A DNA stretch of 64,000 nucleotides from Saposhnikovia divaricata (GCA_036435485.1 CM071594.1:103319001-103383000), one strand, 5' to 3'; positions 23,666 through 36,244 are shown, numbered from the stretch's first letter. Notes: generated by a model not told the origin, from the letters alone. Numbers and translations are program-made.

Positions 23666-24266
23666 TGTGTGGGTATAAGGGTATGAAGCATGAACTGTTA
23701 GAAGGTTCTTCAACTGGAATTATGGAATCATCATTAAGGAAGAGTAACATTGTCTTCCATGGAAGGAGTAATACAAGTCGTAGCTGCTTCTTCTGTGATA
23801 CCTCTTGTTTCTTACAACGAGTATGCTCACGTAAGCTTAGAAATTCATGGGGAAGGATGGTCAAACTTGGCTGCGGATTGTATAAGGTTCCTCTTGCATA
23901 AAATGGCTACAAGGAACCGGGGGGTAGTGGATGATATGGCACCCAGGATGACATCTTGAAAGTGCTAAATTTTTAAGCAAACGGAGTTTTTAAAGCAGGA
24001 GGATGAGTCAGGTTCATTAATATTTATCTGTGGGATGAAGGTTCATTCTCCTCTCCGGTTGTTGCAGCTGTTGAGGTTCATTCGCACTCACCTGTGAGTA
24101 GCAGCTTCTTTGGTATTCAGCTGTTGGCTGTAGGTTGATTGGTTTCAGCTGCAAGAGCATCTTCTTTCGTATTCACCTATTAGTCGCTGGTTGATTTAAT
24201 TCTGCTGTTGATCATAGCTATATTGGTGTTCACCTACGGGTTCAGCTTCATTGGCATCATATGCTG
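23666..24266 (+). other. R2 internal fragment between R3 and R4, non-coding
   Basis: R2 DNA stranded between the two copia insertions. It contains a repetitive stretch around CACCTGTTGGTTGATT variants (24040-24250) and no recognisable coding sequence. Confidence 0.7.
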
Positions 24267-24780
24267 TGTTAGGCCGAATACACACTAATAATCAATATTA
24301 GATGAGAGAATAACAATTAAGATGATTATGCACTTTAAATCTTCTGGTATTAAAAACCCTCTTTGTGATGTAAACTATCACAAAGAGCTGCTAGGTTACA
24401 ATAAAGATAGTTCGATGCACGATACCCTTCTAGGGTTAACCTAACTGTATTTATAAAACATACAGCTGCTATACAATCACTAATTGATATTCCTAATAAT
24501 CAGCAATACAATGATATCAATTACAGATTGTCACACGTCTCCTAAGTCAGCTCGATCTCTTTGATAGCTATCCAATCTCCAAAGATCTCGCTTCCATATC
24601 AATCTTTAATTGATCTCTAATATCTTCTGTTGACTTCGTACGCGCTGCTTCCAGGCAGAGTTTAACTAAACTCTGTCGAGCTTCCATAGTCAGTGTTTAA
24701 CTAAACTCTGACTGCTTCCAGCTAAACTCTGATTTGTCGCTGTAGCTCCTAAACAATGTTTTCATCAATCATTTCTAACA
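24267..24780 (-). repeat. R4 3' LTR (left copy)
   Basis: 514 bp. Minus-strand TATA box TTTATAAATACAG at about 24446-24458. Upstream of it lie the palindrome CAGAGTTTA-AC-TAAACTCTG (24656-24675) and a near copy (24691-24710). Confidence 0.93.
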
Positions 24781-24790
24781 ATCTCCCCCA
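24781..24790 (-). other. R4 polypurine tract
   Basis: Minus-strand TGGGGGAGAT directly before the 3' LTR. Confidence 0.8.
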
Positions 24791-24932
24791 ACTTGTTCAT
24801 TAGCAAGAATGTACAAGTTTACAGTAAATGATGATGTCAAAACAAATACAAAATTACAGTGATTAATATACAAACAGAGTTTTAGCTTCTACTTAACAAA
24901 AATCTACAGAAATAAGAAAACTCTTACAGACT

Positions 24933-27900
24933 TTAACCTCTAATCTCTTCAAGATCTGGTGTAGCTCTGAGATAGTCTATAAGCAATCTTCTTTCATCAT
25001 TTTCAAGTTCATTCTCCATAGCTTCCTTGATCTCTCTCAACTGAGGATCATTCTCATCAGTCTGATAGATAGCAGCTCTGAGATCGTAGATTTTGTTTCT
25101 TCTCATTTCATTTCCCAATCTGATATACTTCACCTCTTCAGACTTCACATTAAAATGAAGAACAGTGATTCCAAGATCAGTCTTTAGCTTTGTAGTTCCC
25201 TTTTCCATATCTATCATCTTTCCATTCCAGTCTCTGTACTTAGGAACATATTTACTGTTATACTTCATGCCTCTTCTTGCCAGATTCTAAAGCATCTTCT
25301 ATCTAAGCACATTGGCAAAAGATTGAGTCCTTTGATTTGTTACGTTGAAAAGATACAGAACATGTTCTAGTTCTTCCCAATATTTCAAACCAATATCATT
25401 CTCCCCAATTTTAAAAACTGTTCCATTTGCCATGAAATATAATATAAAATCTTTCTTTAGGCTCTTCTGATAGACTAGCTGTACTGATTCCAGTCTGTCT
25501 AAACTCTCTTGAGTGACAACACATTGACCTGGAACAGCCAGTGAAGATGGATCTCTAGGACTAACATTCTGCCTTTTATCCCTGTGTGATCCAATACCAC
25601 CCTTGTTGTTTCCAATTTTCCCAGAAAATGCTCTTCCATCAGTGAAATCCATAGAACCTTTAAGTGCTTGATTTAGATCATAAAGAGTTCCTTTTCCAAA
25701 AATTGATTTCTACTGAGAAGATTGTAAAGGTGTGGTCACAACTTGTGTAGCAACAGAGGTTGTATTTTCATTCTTCTTTACAACTTGTGTAGAAACAGAG
25801 GTTGTATTTTCTCCAGCAATGCCTTTCAGCTTTTGCTTAAAGTCTGCATCTGTTGGTTTTCTGGATACTTGCATCCTTTGTTCAGTACCAACTTTTTCTT
25901 TGATTTGAATGCCTTTAAGAACAGGCTTTGCAGCTTTCACATTCTTCTTAGAATTGCCAGATTTCATAGCTTTCTTATGTTCTGCTAGAAATATCTTCTC
26001 TTGAGCTTGAACATCTGCAATTGTAACTCCCTCTTCATTTTCTTCTAAGAATAACTTAGCAGCTAATTCCTCATCAGTCTGAGGATCAGAGGATAGTACC
26101 AAACTCTTAGTCTTTGAAGAACCTCGAGTATCAGTGTTTAACCCAGCAGACTGTGATTTAAGAGACTTGCTGCTAGTTTTCAGAGTTTGAGTTTCTACAG
26201 CCTTGCCTTTATTATTTGCTCCTCCATCTCCAGCATTATCCTTCTGAGTCAGAGTTTGAAATTGCTTGCATTTTGACTTTGCAACTCTCTCCCCCTTTTT
26301 GACATCATCAGGCATGAGTATAGATGTGATCAACTCCAAAGATGTAGCAATAGAATCAATTTTAACAGACAAGGCATACTGATTCTCTTCAACTTTACCC
26401 AGCCTGGCAAAGAGATTGTCTTGAGCTTTAGAAAATTTTGTAGTCATGAGTTTAGACTCTCTTTCCATGTTCATTTCTCTAGTTTGGATCTCAGTCCTCA
26501 AGTCAGTGATTGCCTTCTTAGTTTCATCAAATCTACCATCCTGAGTCTTGACTTGAACTACAGTTGCTTTTAAGCAAGAAAGAATCTCTGGATTGGAGAT
26601 AGTGTTGGCAGTTTGCTTAAAAAAATTAGCATCTCTCCTTCTTGGAAAAATGCAATCCTCTTTGTACCAGTCAGCAGCAAATTTTGCAAGTTGTGCTTTT
26701 TCAATTTCAAGAGACTTACAAGGTTGATCGAAAGAGGTATGTTTATTGTCTGTTTGCACTGGTGCACTCAGAAAAGAATCAGAGTTTGCACTGCTTTCAC
26801 CTTCAAGTTCAACACTTGCAGCTTTAGCATGTTCTACATCATCTTCAAGTGAAACACTATGCTGAGCATTATCAGCCATAGTTTCTGCAATTTCTTCTGC
26901 AGCCTTTTCAAGATTTTCTTCATGTTGCTCAGGCTCAGCAACAGAGTTTGCATTTGTGTCATCAACAGGCATAGACTGAGAAGTAGCCTTGGTTGCTTGA
27001 TCAACCTCATCACCTCCTTCAACAGTCTGGTGAGCATCTGAGATTAACTCTGTATGTGATGCTACAGTTTCAGAAATGACAACTGTAGGTTGATCAGCTG
27101 CACCAGTTGCTTCAGATTGAGCAAAAATAGGTGAGATAGGATCAGAGAATAGCATGAATGAATCAAGAGTATCATCCATTGGAGAAAAGCCATCTCTATT
27201 ATCCTCTTCTGCAGGCATTTTATCCTCTGCAGGCATTTCAACCTCTGCAGGTATATCTTTTTCAGCCTCAACAGTAGGTGTTTGCTGTGAAATCACCTCT
27301 GGAGCTTCAACATTTTCACCATCAGAATCAGAGATTATTAGTTTTCTCCTCTTAGCTAGAGGCACTTCATCTGAATCCTCTTTACTAGATTTTGTCACCA
27401 CAGAGGGTGATTTATGTCTTTTTGCTCTTTGAATCTTTCTTCTAGCATAAACAGCTCCAGGAGATGTCTGTTTTGCTTTGGTGTGTTTCTCTATTGTCTT
27501 CTTAGCTCTTGCATGTCTTTCAGTGGTTGTTGCTGATTGCTTTACTCTACCTCTTTTTGCTTTAGGTTGTGGTTGAGGTTGAGATTGTGATGGTTCAGTG
27601 TTTAGTTGTTGAGTGTGTGAAGATTGTTTTGTGATTGGAGATTGAGGATTTTGGGTTGGAGCAGTGTTTGTGATTGGTGATGGAGTGTTGTGAGTGGATG
27701 CAGGTTGTGGTTCAGGGATAGAGGATTGGTTTGAGGTTGCAGGTTGTTGAGTAGGTACAGTGTGGGTAGGTGATGTAGATGGTTCAGTGTTTAAGGTATG
27801 AGTATGATCAGTGTTTAGTGGTTCAGGGTGTGGTTCTAGTTGTGGTGGTTCTGGTTGAGGTTGGTTGAGAAAATTCTGCAAAGCAAGTGGCAGAACAAAG

Positions 27901-28649
27901 ACAGGTAGGTTTTCTTTACCAGCATCCTTATTAGTCATATCAGAGAATATTCTCTTGTTGACTCTAAAAGGTTGAATCACATCAGCTTCAGCAATCTCTA
28001 AACCAGATACACAAGCAGTGAATAGTATTTGACAAAATCGAGCAAAATAAACTGTAGTAGACTCTGATAGTTTATCACCTAGATTCATTAGAACATATCT
28101 ACCAAAATCAAAATTACTACCATAAAGTAGAGAATACCCGATTTGTAGACTGTCCATTGGAATAGCATCTTAGTTAGTAATCTTCTTCTGGAATGTTCTT
28201 GTGATGCAGTCGAAGAAAAAATTCCATTCCTTCCTGAGATTAGGCCTCTTTACACTGCCAAGCCTGTCAAGAGAATCCATGTAGCCTATCTCCTGTAGCA
28301 TTTGTCTCAATTGAGGTTCACCAACATAAGCATAAGAGGTGTGTGTATCAAAACCCATCGTTTCTCTGACAGTTTGTGGAGTAATCACAAACTCTTGTTC
28401 ATCATGAGTGAAGATGATGTTTGGAGTCCCATTCTCTCCTCCATCCACATAGACTGAGTTTTGCCAAAAAGTGGTAATTTGAGATGCAGAGAGAGTACTA
28501 GGTTCAACCAGAGCTTGTCCAATCTCTGAGTCTCTTAAGAAATTCTGCATCAGATGAAACGCTTCTAGAACACGTTCATTATTGAATGGGGCTGCATAAT
28601 TGTTAGGGACAAAACGTAGACCAAAAATAGTGAATGATTTAGAAGCCAT
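24933..28649 (-). pseudogene. R4 ORF2, about 1,240-codon extra ORF downstream of pol, four stops
   Basis: A single frame from MASKSFTIFG (28649; a further in-frame ATG lies at 28664) to 24933, interrupted only by TAA at 28170 and TAG at 25710, 25299 and about 25287. N-terminal module: FITPQTVRETMGF-like strand/helix region, LRKEWNFFFDCI, then KRIFSDMTNKD (to about 27930). Next a Pro/Thr/Gln/Ser-rich tract (27870-27570) and a strongly basic segment (27560-27400, Lys/Arg clusters such as KAKRGRVKQ) that could bind nucleic acid or act as a nuclear signal. An acidic linker follows, then a coiled-coil-like stretch (26500-26300) with GKVEENQ and DVKKGE, then a C-terminal domain (25400-24933; KYVPKYRDWNGK) absent from R3. 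No signal peptide or transmembrane span is evident, so 'env' is not supported by sequence. Function unknown. Confidence 0.78.
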
Positions 28650-28664
28650 TAAATCAAGAAACAT

Positions 28665-30090
28665 GCAAGAAATCTCAATGAAAAGTGTATGTAGGAAAAG
28701 TGTTTGCGAAAATGCGCAAGTGAAAACGGAGAGAACTGTGAGATGGAAAAGTGAGTGAGTGAAAGTAAAAATGAAACGTTGTACACAAAAGTAATTATAG
28801 TTGTAATTAAAAATTAAAACTCAATCGTTTGTGTATTCAAACACTCAACAGTTCCTAGATTAATGTGTGAGTGGGACACAATAATGAGTGAGTGGGACAC
28901 GTGTCATACATGCAGTGGATCAGTTAATCATGCGCAGTAAAAATAGGAATTATCACCGCTATATTCTCTTTCCTATTTCCAAGACACTTTAACACAATAC
29001 ACTTAATAACAGTTGTCAAAAGCACTATTTACTCCTAAATTTTCAAATTATCCAAATGAAAATTTACCTTAGAGTACTTACCACAAATCAACAGCGTTTG
29101 TCAATTCTCCAACTTTATCACCGAAACCCTTTCAAAAATTGCACAGTTGTGAAAATATGTGTGTGTGTGTGTAGCAGAGTTTACCAAATCAATTTTTAGA
29201 GCATCTAATTTTTCATAAAATCCATAAAGTAAATCAATAAACACTGGATGCACAAACTCTCATAGTAAACACTGACTGTATGATGAAAGCTAAACTCTGT
29301 AGTAATCAATCTAAATACAGTAACATTTAATTTATTTTATACCCCCTCTATTGCTAATATTTTTTTCTATTCTATTCATTCCAGTAAATAGAGGTTGGAG
29401 CCAGTCACCAAAAATTCAAAAATTTTAGCCCTTATCATTTTGATAAGTTCATGGGTCATCCTAGTCTTTGACTAGTCACAAAAAATCAGAGAATTTTAGC
29501 CCATATTATATACCAATAGGTTCCTGGGTCATCCTAGTCACCAACATAATCTCAAAGGAGTATAGCAACCTATATACATTTTCTTTGGGGGTATTGCAGT
29601 AAGCATTTTAATCTACCAGAGTATAACTAACAGAGTTTAGAGTTCATCAACATCAGTAGTTATTCATGAGAGGCAATGCACACAGTATTTATAGACTCAG
29701 AGTTTAGGACAAAATAAACTAAGAGATGCTATAAATATGAACCAGTATCATGCTGTGTTAACTTTCTGCACAATCTAAGATTAGATCACAATAACTCAGA
29801 AAGATTCATGATTAATTGCTGAGAATCATGCTTCATACATATTTCTTCATTGGTGTTTCCATTCAGACAATAATCAACTCAGAATTCACAGAGTTTATCA
29901 AACTTATTAACAGTGTATGACATACAGGCATTCTGACAGAATTTAACAGAGTTTGACAGTGTTTAAAGAAAAACATGTTAACAGAGTATGCATAACAGAG
30001 TTTAATCAACAGAGATCACTTAGCACTTAACAAATCAAGGAAATATGAGCAACACATTACATAAGTAAAGTTTGAATCTAACCAACATTC
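28665..30090 (-). other. R4 non-coding spacer between pol and ORF2
   Basis: 1.4 kb without an ORF on either strand. The word CAGAGTTTA and relatives recur densely between 29250 and 30020. It contains a short (GT)n run at about 29159 and a direct repeat around 29420-29470 and 29480-29540 (CTAGTC, CAAAAAATTCA-type and GGGTCATCCTAGTC words). Confidence 0.65.
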
Positions 30091-33000
30091 CTAGTCAAAA
30101 CCAGAGACCATTCCTAGTTCATTGACCAGTCTTGTAAATGTAGCTTCACTCAATGGTTTGGTGAAGATATCTGCAAGCTGTTGTTCTGTAGACACAAAAT
30201 GTAGTTCAATATTCCCTTCTTCCACATGTACTCTGATGAAATGGTACCTTATGCTGATGTGCTTGGTCATTGAATGCTGTACTGGATTACCTGTCATAGC
30301 AATAGCACTTTGATTATCACAGTAAATAGGAATCTTACTATACCTCAATCCATAATCCAGCAATTGATTCTTCATCCACAAGATCTGTTCACAACAGCTA
30401 CCAGCTGCAATATACTCTGCTTCAGCTGTAGATGTAGAAATTGATTTCTGTTTCTTGCTGTACCAAGAGACAAGTCTATCACCAAGAAATTGACAACTTC
30501 CACTAGTGCTCTTTCTGTCTATCTTGCAGCCTGCAAAGTCTGCATCAGAATACCCAAGTAGCTTAAAATCTGATTCTCTGGGGTACCACAGACCTAATGA
30601 TATGGTGCCCTTGAGATACTTGAAGATTCTTTTCACAGCTGTCAGATGTGGCTCTCTAGGATCTGCCTGAAATCTTGCACAAAGACAAGTTGCATACATG
30701 ATGTCAGGCCTACTAGCTGTCAAGTAAAGAAGAGATCCTATCATGCCCCTGTAGTTTGTCATATCCACTGAAACTCCAGTGTCTTTGTCCAATTTAGTTG
30801 CTGTTGCCATGGGAGTTGATGCAGATGAACAGTCAAGCATACCAAATTTCTTGAGAAGATTTCTGGTATATTTTGCTTGATTAATGAAGATACCATCATC
30901 TGTTTGTCTCACCTGTAGGCCTAGAAAATAACAAAGCTCTCCCATCATGCTCATTTGATATCTGGACTGCATGAGCTTGGCAAACTTCTTATAGAGTTTA
31001 TCATTAGTAGACCCAAAGATAATGTCATCAACATATATCTGAACTAAAAGCAAGTCACTCCCAGATTTGAAATAAAATAGAGTTTTGTCAATAGTACCTC
31101 TGTTGAATCCACTTTCTAAGAGAAATTGAGCCAGAGTTTCATATCATGCCCTTGGTGCTTGCTTAAGTCCATAGAGTGCTTTATCCAGCCTGTAGACATG
31201 GTCTGGATATTTTGGGTCCACAAATCCTGGTGGTTGTTCAACAAACACTTCTTCTTCAAGATTCCCATTCAGAAAAGCACTTTTCACATCCATCTAGAAC
31301 ACTTTGAATTTCTTGTGAGAGGCATATGCTATAAAAATTCTGATTGCCTCAAATCTTGCAACTGGAGCAAATGTTTCATCATAGTCTATTCCTTCCTGCT
31401 GTGAATAGCCTTTTGCTACCAGTCTAGCCTTGTTCCTTGTGCTAACACCTTCACTGTCAGTCTTGTTTCTGAAAACCCATTTAGTACCAACAATAGATCT
31501 GTTCTTTGGCCTTGGTATAAGGGTCCAAACTTCATTCCTTTCAAATTCATTCAACTCTTCCTGCATTGCTGTTATCCAATCAGCATCTTGAAGAGCTTCT
31601 TCCACTTTCTTTGGTTCATTCTTAGACAAGAATGCATGAAACAAACATTCATTTGCAGTGGCACTTCTTCTTCTCACTTTTGCATCTGGATCACCAATTA
31701 TCAAATCAGGTGTATGTGATTTAGTCCATTTCCTAGCAGAAGGCAAATGACTTCTGTCAGCAAGTGATCCTCCCCCTTGATCCATGCTTTCCTGATTTTG
31801 TTGTGGGCTTTCTTCATTTTCTGAGACTCCCCCTGAACTTGACTGCCCAGAGTCAGAATTTGAATTTTCAGAGTTTGAATCATCAGAGTTTGATCCATAT
31901 TTTTCAGTTGACTCAGTATCAATGTTTGAGTCTTCATCTTGATCATGCTCCTCCTCCACTGGTTCTTCCCTTTGTTGTGGCTGAGAAGTTTCTCCAGTGT
32001 TTACCAGTAGAGGTTCATAGTCTGTTTCAACAGAGTCTGTCAGAATAGTTTGATCAGAGTTTACTTCAACAGAGTTTAAATCTTCATTTTCAAAGTTCAG
32101 TTGATCATATTCATCTATGTCTTCAAGTCCAGTTATTTTCTTGTCATCAAAAGACACATGTATAGATTCCATGATCACTTTAGTTCTCAGATTATAAACT
32201 CTGAATGCCTTTGTTGACAGTGGATAGCCAACAAAGATTCCTTCATCTGCCTTTAGCTCAAACTTGGTCAACTGTTCAGGATGAGTCTTCAAAACAAAGC
32301 ATTTGCACCCGAAAATATGAAAGTATTTCAGGTTAGGCTTCTTTTTCTTCACCATCTCATATGGTGTCTTTCCATGCTTATTGATCAGTGTAGAATTTTG
32401 AGTAAAACAAGCAGTTTGAACAGCTTCTGCCCAGAAATAAGTTGGCAATTTTGCTTCATCAAGCATAGTTCTGGCAACTTCTATCAAGGTTCTATTTTTC
32501 CTTTCAACTACACCATTTTGTTGTGGTGTACCAGGTGCTGAAAATTCTTGCTTCACTCCATTGTCCTTGCAGAATTCTTCCATTGTTGCATTCCTGAACT
32601 CAGTTCCATTATCACTTCTAATGATTCTGACTTTGTTACTTGATCCTTTGTCCAGAAGCTTCACATGCTCCATCAGAGTTAATGTAGTTTCATCCTTCTT
32701 TGCTAGAAAATACACCCAAGTGAATCTAGTGTATTCATCAACAATGACTAAATCATATTTCTTCCTTGCTATAGACATAACATTTACTGGACCAAAGAGA
32801 TCGACATGCAGAAGATGATAAGGATTAGTGATTGAAAATTCTGTCTTGCTCTTGAAAGATGACTTCCTTTGCTTGGCCTTTTGACATGAATCACATAGAC
32901 CATCAACATTTAACAGAGACTTTGGGAGTCCTCTTACAAGATCCTTTCTGATCAATTCATTGATGTTGTTCACGTTTAAATGTGAGAGTTTCTTGTGCCA

Positions 33001-33419
33001 CTTCCAACTCTCTTCCTAGACATTCTTGTAGACAGGCAAACATCTTTTCCAACAGAGCCTATTAAGAGCTTGATTTCATAAATGTTGTTTTGCCTATGAC
33101 CAACTAGAACAACCTTTCCTGTAGATTTGCTGATAACTTCACAATATTCAGGTTGAAAATCTACATGATATCCCTTGTCACAGATTTGACTCACAGATAG
33201 CAAGTCATGCTGGAGTCCTGGGACATGACCTACATTGTTGATGATGACATTTCCAAGATTAATATTGTCATATCCCAATGTTCTTCCTACATTGCCATCA
33301 CCATAGGAAACTTTTGGGCCAGCCTTCTCCTCATAGTCTGATAGCAGGGCTTTATTTCCAGTCATGTGTCCTGAGCATCCACTGTCCACGACTAGGATTG
33401 CCTCCCTGTTGCCCTGCAA
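30091..33419 (-). pseudogene. pol: R4 pol: protease, integrase, reverse transcriptase, RNase H
   Basis: Protease VVDSGCSGHMTG near 33390. Integrase: WHKKLSHL and CDSCQKAKQ finger, HVDLFGP, RSDNGTEF, and VERKNR giving the D,D-35-E set. RT: MDVKSAFLNG near 31280 and YVDDIIFGST near 31030. RNase H: YSDADFAGCKIDRKSTSG, STAEAEY and a terminal tail at 30091. The protease frame shifts to the integrase-RT frame near 33030; in that frame stops occur at 33016 (TAG), 31294 (TAG, in place of the Gln before MDVKSAF) and about 31144 (TGA, in place of Trp in APRAW). From 31053 to 30091, 320 codons are intact. Damage is light, in keeping with the young LTRs. Confidence 0.94.
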
Positions 33420-33429
33420 TCACAAGCAA

Positions 33430-35658
33430 TTACTGAGAGTTAGATTTAAGGATCCAGACTTGCTTGGATCCTTTGAAATTCTTAACTTTGTTAGCTTTAG
33501 CAGCGGAAATAACATTATCAGAGTTTGAGCTAACAGTATCAGAGTTTACACTTGCAGTATTAACTTTAACCCATTTCAGATTGGGTTTCAGTTTATAGTA
33601 ATTATGATAGATAGCATGATACTCTCTGCAAGTATAAATGGAATGCCAAGTGCTTCCACAGTGTGTGCATAAAGTCTGTGGCTTAGTTCTAGCAAAATCC
33701 TTCTTTACCTCAGACTTGGAAGGTAAAGAATTTATATTTTTGTTTTTCTTGCAGAAATTTGCAAGATGCTTAGTACTACCACAGTTATGACATGTCTTTC
33801 TTGGAGCATAACTAGCAAGCATTGGTTTATTTCCTGAAGTGATGCCTACTTTTCTATTTCTGTTCTTATTTGACACTCCCTGTTTCTTAACAGATTTTAA
33901 CTCCTTCAGTTTATGTTTGAGTTGTTTACCTGTCATTGAACCAATATTAACCTGTTTAACACTAGTTTTTACTGGTTCACTTTTAACAGCTTCTTTTTCA
34001 TTATCAGACAAAAATTTACTGGCTCCATGTACAAAATGAGGTCTGATTTTAATTGACTTTGAAATCTAAGTTCATCTCCCTCATTATACCCTAGACCAAC
34101 AGTGTCCGTTGGAAAAATCTGTTGAGTGTCCTTTCCAGAATTAGTCCAAGTCCTAATTTTCTTATTTGCTTCCTCCAACTCAGATTCTAGTTGTTTATAT
34201 TTCTGAAGCAAATCATGTTCTATAGAAACAGCATCATTTCTCTCTTTCTGAACTTGTTGCATATTTTTCAGCTTTTCTTCAACAATTTTATTTCTCTCTT
34301 TGTGTTCAGAATTCTCAGATTTAATCCTCTCATTCTCTAAAGTCTGATCCCTATAACTTATATGCAATGACTTAAGATAAATTCTTAATTGGGAAATATC
34401 ATCAATATTATAAGCATAGGTAGTTAGAGGTACCTGATTTTCAGAAGTTTCTGATTCAGTAGTAGCCATGAGAGCATAGTTCATTTCTTCATCAGAATTT
34501 GAAGTGTCTGCCCAATCTCTGCCTTTTGTGATGAGTACTTTTCCAGTTTTACCCTTCTTGCACTCAAGAGCATAATGACCCATCTCCTTGCACTTGTAGC
34601 ATTGAATTTCAGACTTATCCTTCTTCCCAGACTTGGTCTCTTTTCTTTTAGACTTCCTGAAACTTTTTCTGTCTTCATTTGAATCTCTAGAAAACCTTTT
34701 CTCTTTTTTGAATTTCTTGAAACCCATTTTCTTGAAGGTCTTCACCATCAACATAGCCATTTTCCTCATTTCTTCTTCATCATCCTCAGAGTCAGATGAT
34801 TCAGAAGAGTTTGAATTACAATCAGAGTTTGATGATTCACTTTCTGAGTGTATGACCAAAGCTTTTCCCTTCATTTTCCTTCTTGATGCCTCTTTCTTCT
34901 GAGGCTTCTCTTCAACCTTAAGAGCAACAGACTTAGCCTTTTTGTTGAATCTCCTGTTTCTCTGTTCCATTTCCAATTCATGAGTTTTGAGCAACCCATA
35001 AATTTCATCAATTTGGGTCTCATCAAGATCATAATTGTCTCTAATAGTGGTAGTTTTCACATCCCACTTTTCAGGTAGAGACAGAAGAAACTTTAGATTT
35101 GAATCTTCCAAATTATATTCTTTGTCAACCAATGACAAATCATTCAACAGTTTACAGAATCTGTCAAATGTTTGTGTCATGGTCTTTTCAGGTTTATCCT
35201 CAAAATGTTCATACTCCTGTGTGAGTATGTTTCTCCTATTCTTCTTGATAGCAGGAGTTCCCTGACATCTAACCTCAAGAGCATCCCAAATTTCTTTTGC
35301 AGTAGTCAATCCAATAACCTTGTTAGACATAACATTATCCAAAGCACTGTGAAGTAAATGCCTCACCTTTGCATCCTTAGCAATGGATGAAAGATCTTCA
35401 GGAGTCATATCCTTCTTCTCCTTAGGAATCATTTTGGCCTCTTGACCAGCAACAGCAGGAGCCAACTTTGTAGGCAGGTGTGGCCCTTCATTAATCCTGT
35501 CAAGATATTCTACATCTATAGCTTCCAGAAACATGGTAATCTTTTACCCTCCAGATGGGATATTCTGATGGCCTGAGAATAGGAACCCTAATAGCCTCAT
35601 ATCGACTAACAGTGGGTTTAGCATTTTCATACTCTGATGGAGGTGGAACTTCAGACAT
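33430..35658 (-). pseudogene. gag: R4 gag, degenerate
   Basis: ATG at 35658 gives MSEVPPPSEYENAKP and reads to PSEYPIWRV; small indels near 35545 move the frame to that of the 35534-33969 stretch. The UBN2-type core is clear: KEIWDALEVRCQG, TQTFDRFCKLLNDL, LKFLLSLPEKW. A CX2CX4HX4C knuckle (CYKCKEMGHYALEC) lies near 34600. A Lys/Glu-rich coiled-coil-like segment (34360-34130) follows. After a frame change near 34000 two more knuckles appear, CHNCGSTKHLANFC and CTHCGSTWHSIYTC (33810-33620). The frame ends with TAA at 33430, 11 bases before the first codon of the pol frame. Three knuckles and a long C-terminal half are a SIRE-group trait. Confidence 0.9.
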
Positions 35659-35711
35659 GATGATTTATGTGTGTGTGTGTGGATCTTAAACTGTAATGAT
35701 TAACAGATATG

Positions 35712-35723
35712 GCTCTGATACCA
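35712..35723 (-). other. R4 primer-binding site (initiator tRNA-Met)
   Basis: Minus-strand TGGTATCAGAGC, two bases inside the 5' LTR. Confidence 0.9.
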
Positions 35724-35725
35724 CT

Positions 35726-36239
35726 TGTTAGGCCGAATACACACTAATAATCAATATTAGATGAGAGAATAACAATTAAGATGATTATGCACTTTAAATC
35801 TTCTGGTATTAAAAACCCTCTTCAAGATGTAAACTATCACAAAGAGCTGCTAGGTTACAATAAAGATAGTTCGATGCACGATACCCTTCTAGGGTTAACC
35901 TAACTGTATTTATAAAACATACAGCTGCTATACAATCACTAATTGATATTCCTAATAATCAGCTATACAATGATATCAATTACAGATTGTCACACGTCTC
36001 GTAAGTCAACTCGATCTCTTTGATAGCTATCCAATCTCCAAAGATCTCGCTTCCATATCAATCTTCAATTGATCTCTAATATCTTCTGTTGACTTCGTAC
36101 GCGCTGCTTCCAGACAGAGTTTAACTAAACTCTGTCGAGCTTCCATAGTCAGTGTTTAACTAAACTCTGACTGCTTCCAGCTAAACTCTGATTTGTCGCT
36201 GTAGCTCCTAAACACTGTTTTCATCAATCATTTCTAACA
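35726..36239 (-). repeat. R4 5' LTR (right copy)
   Basis: 514 bp, same length as the left copy and about 98% identical by eye. Minus-strand TATA box at about 35905-35917; palindromes upstream as in the left copy. Confidence 0.93.
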
Positions 36240-36244
36240 TGTTG

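Larger units (their letters stand above)
24267..36239 (-). mobile_element. R4: SIRE/Maximus-type Ty1/copia retrotransposon, minus strand
   Basis: LTRs of 514 bp each (TGTTAGGCC...TTCTAACA) with about 9 differences, so clearly younger than R3. Flanks are TGCTG (24262-24266) and TGTTG (36240-36244), a target duplication with one later change. Same organisation as R3: initiator-Met primer site, gag, pol, word-rich spacer, ORF2, polypurine tract. Gag-pol has a few stops and frame changes; ORF2 is one frame with four stops. It belongs to a different family from R3: the LTRs are unrelated in sequence even though the proteins are homologous. Confidence 0.92.

Noticed and set aside
23665..23959. Overlapping 69-78-codon ORFs in the R2 fragment between R3 and R4
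   Set aside because: They lie in non-coding R2 sequence on both strands with no domain; one begins inside the R3 target duplication.
25743..27432. Plus-strand ORFs of 60-92 codons opposite R4 ORF2
   Set aside because: They are mirror frames of the low-complexity ORF2 coding strand, without promoter or start context, unlike the 16401 gene in R3.
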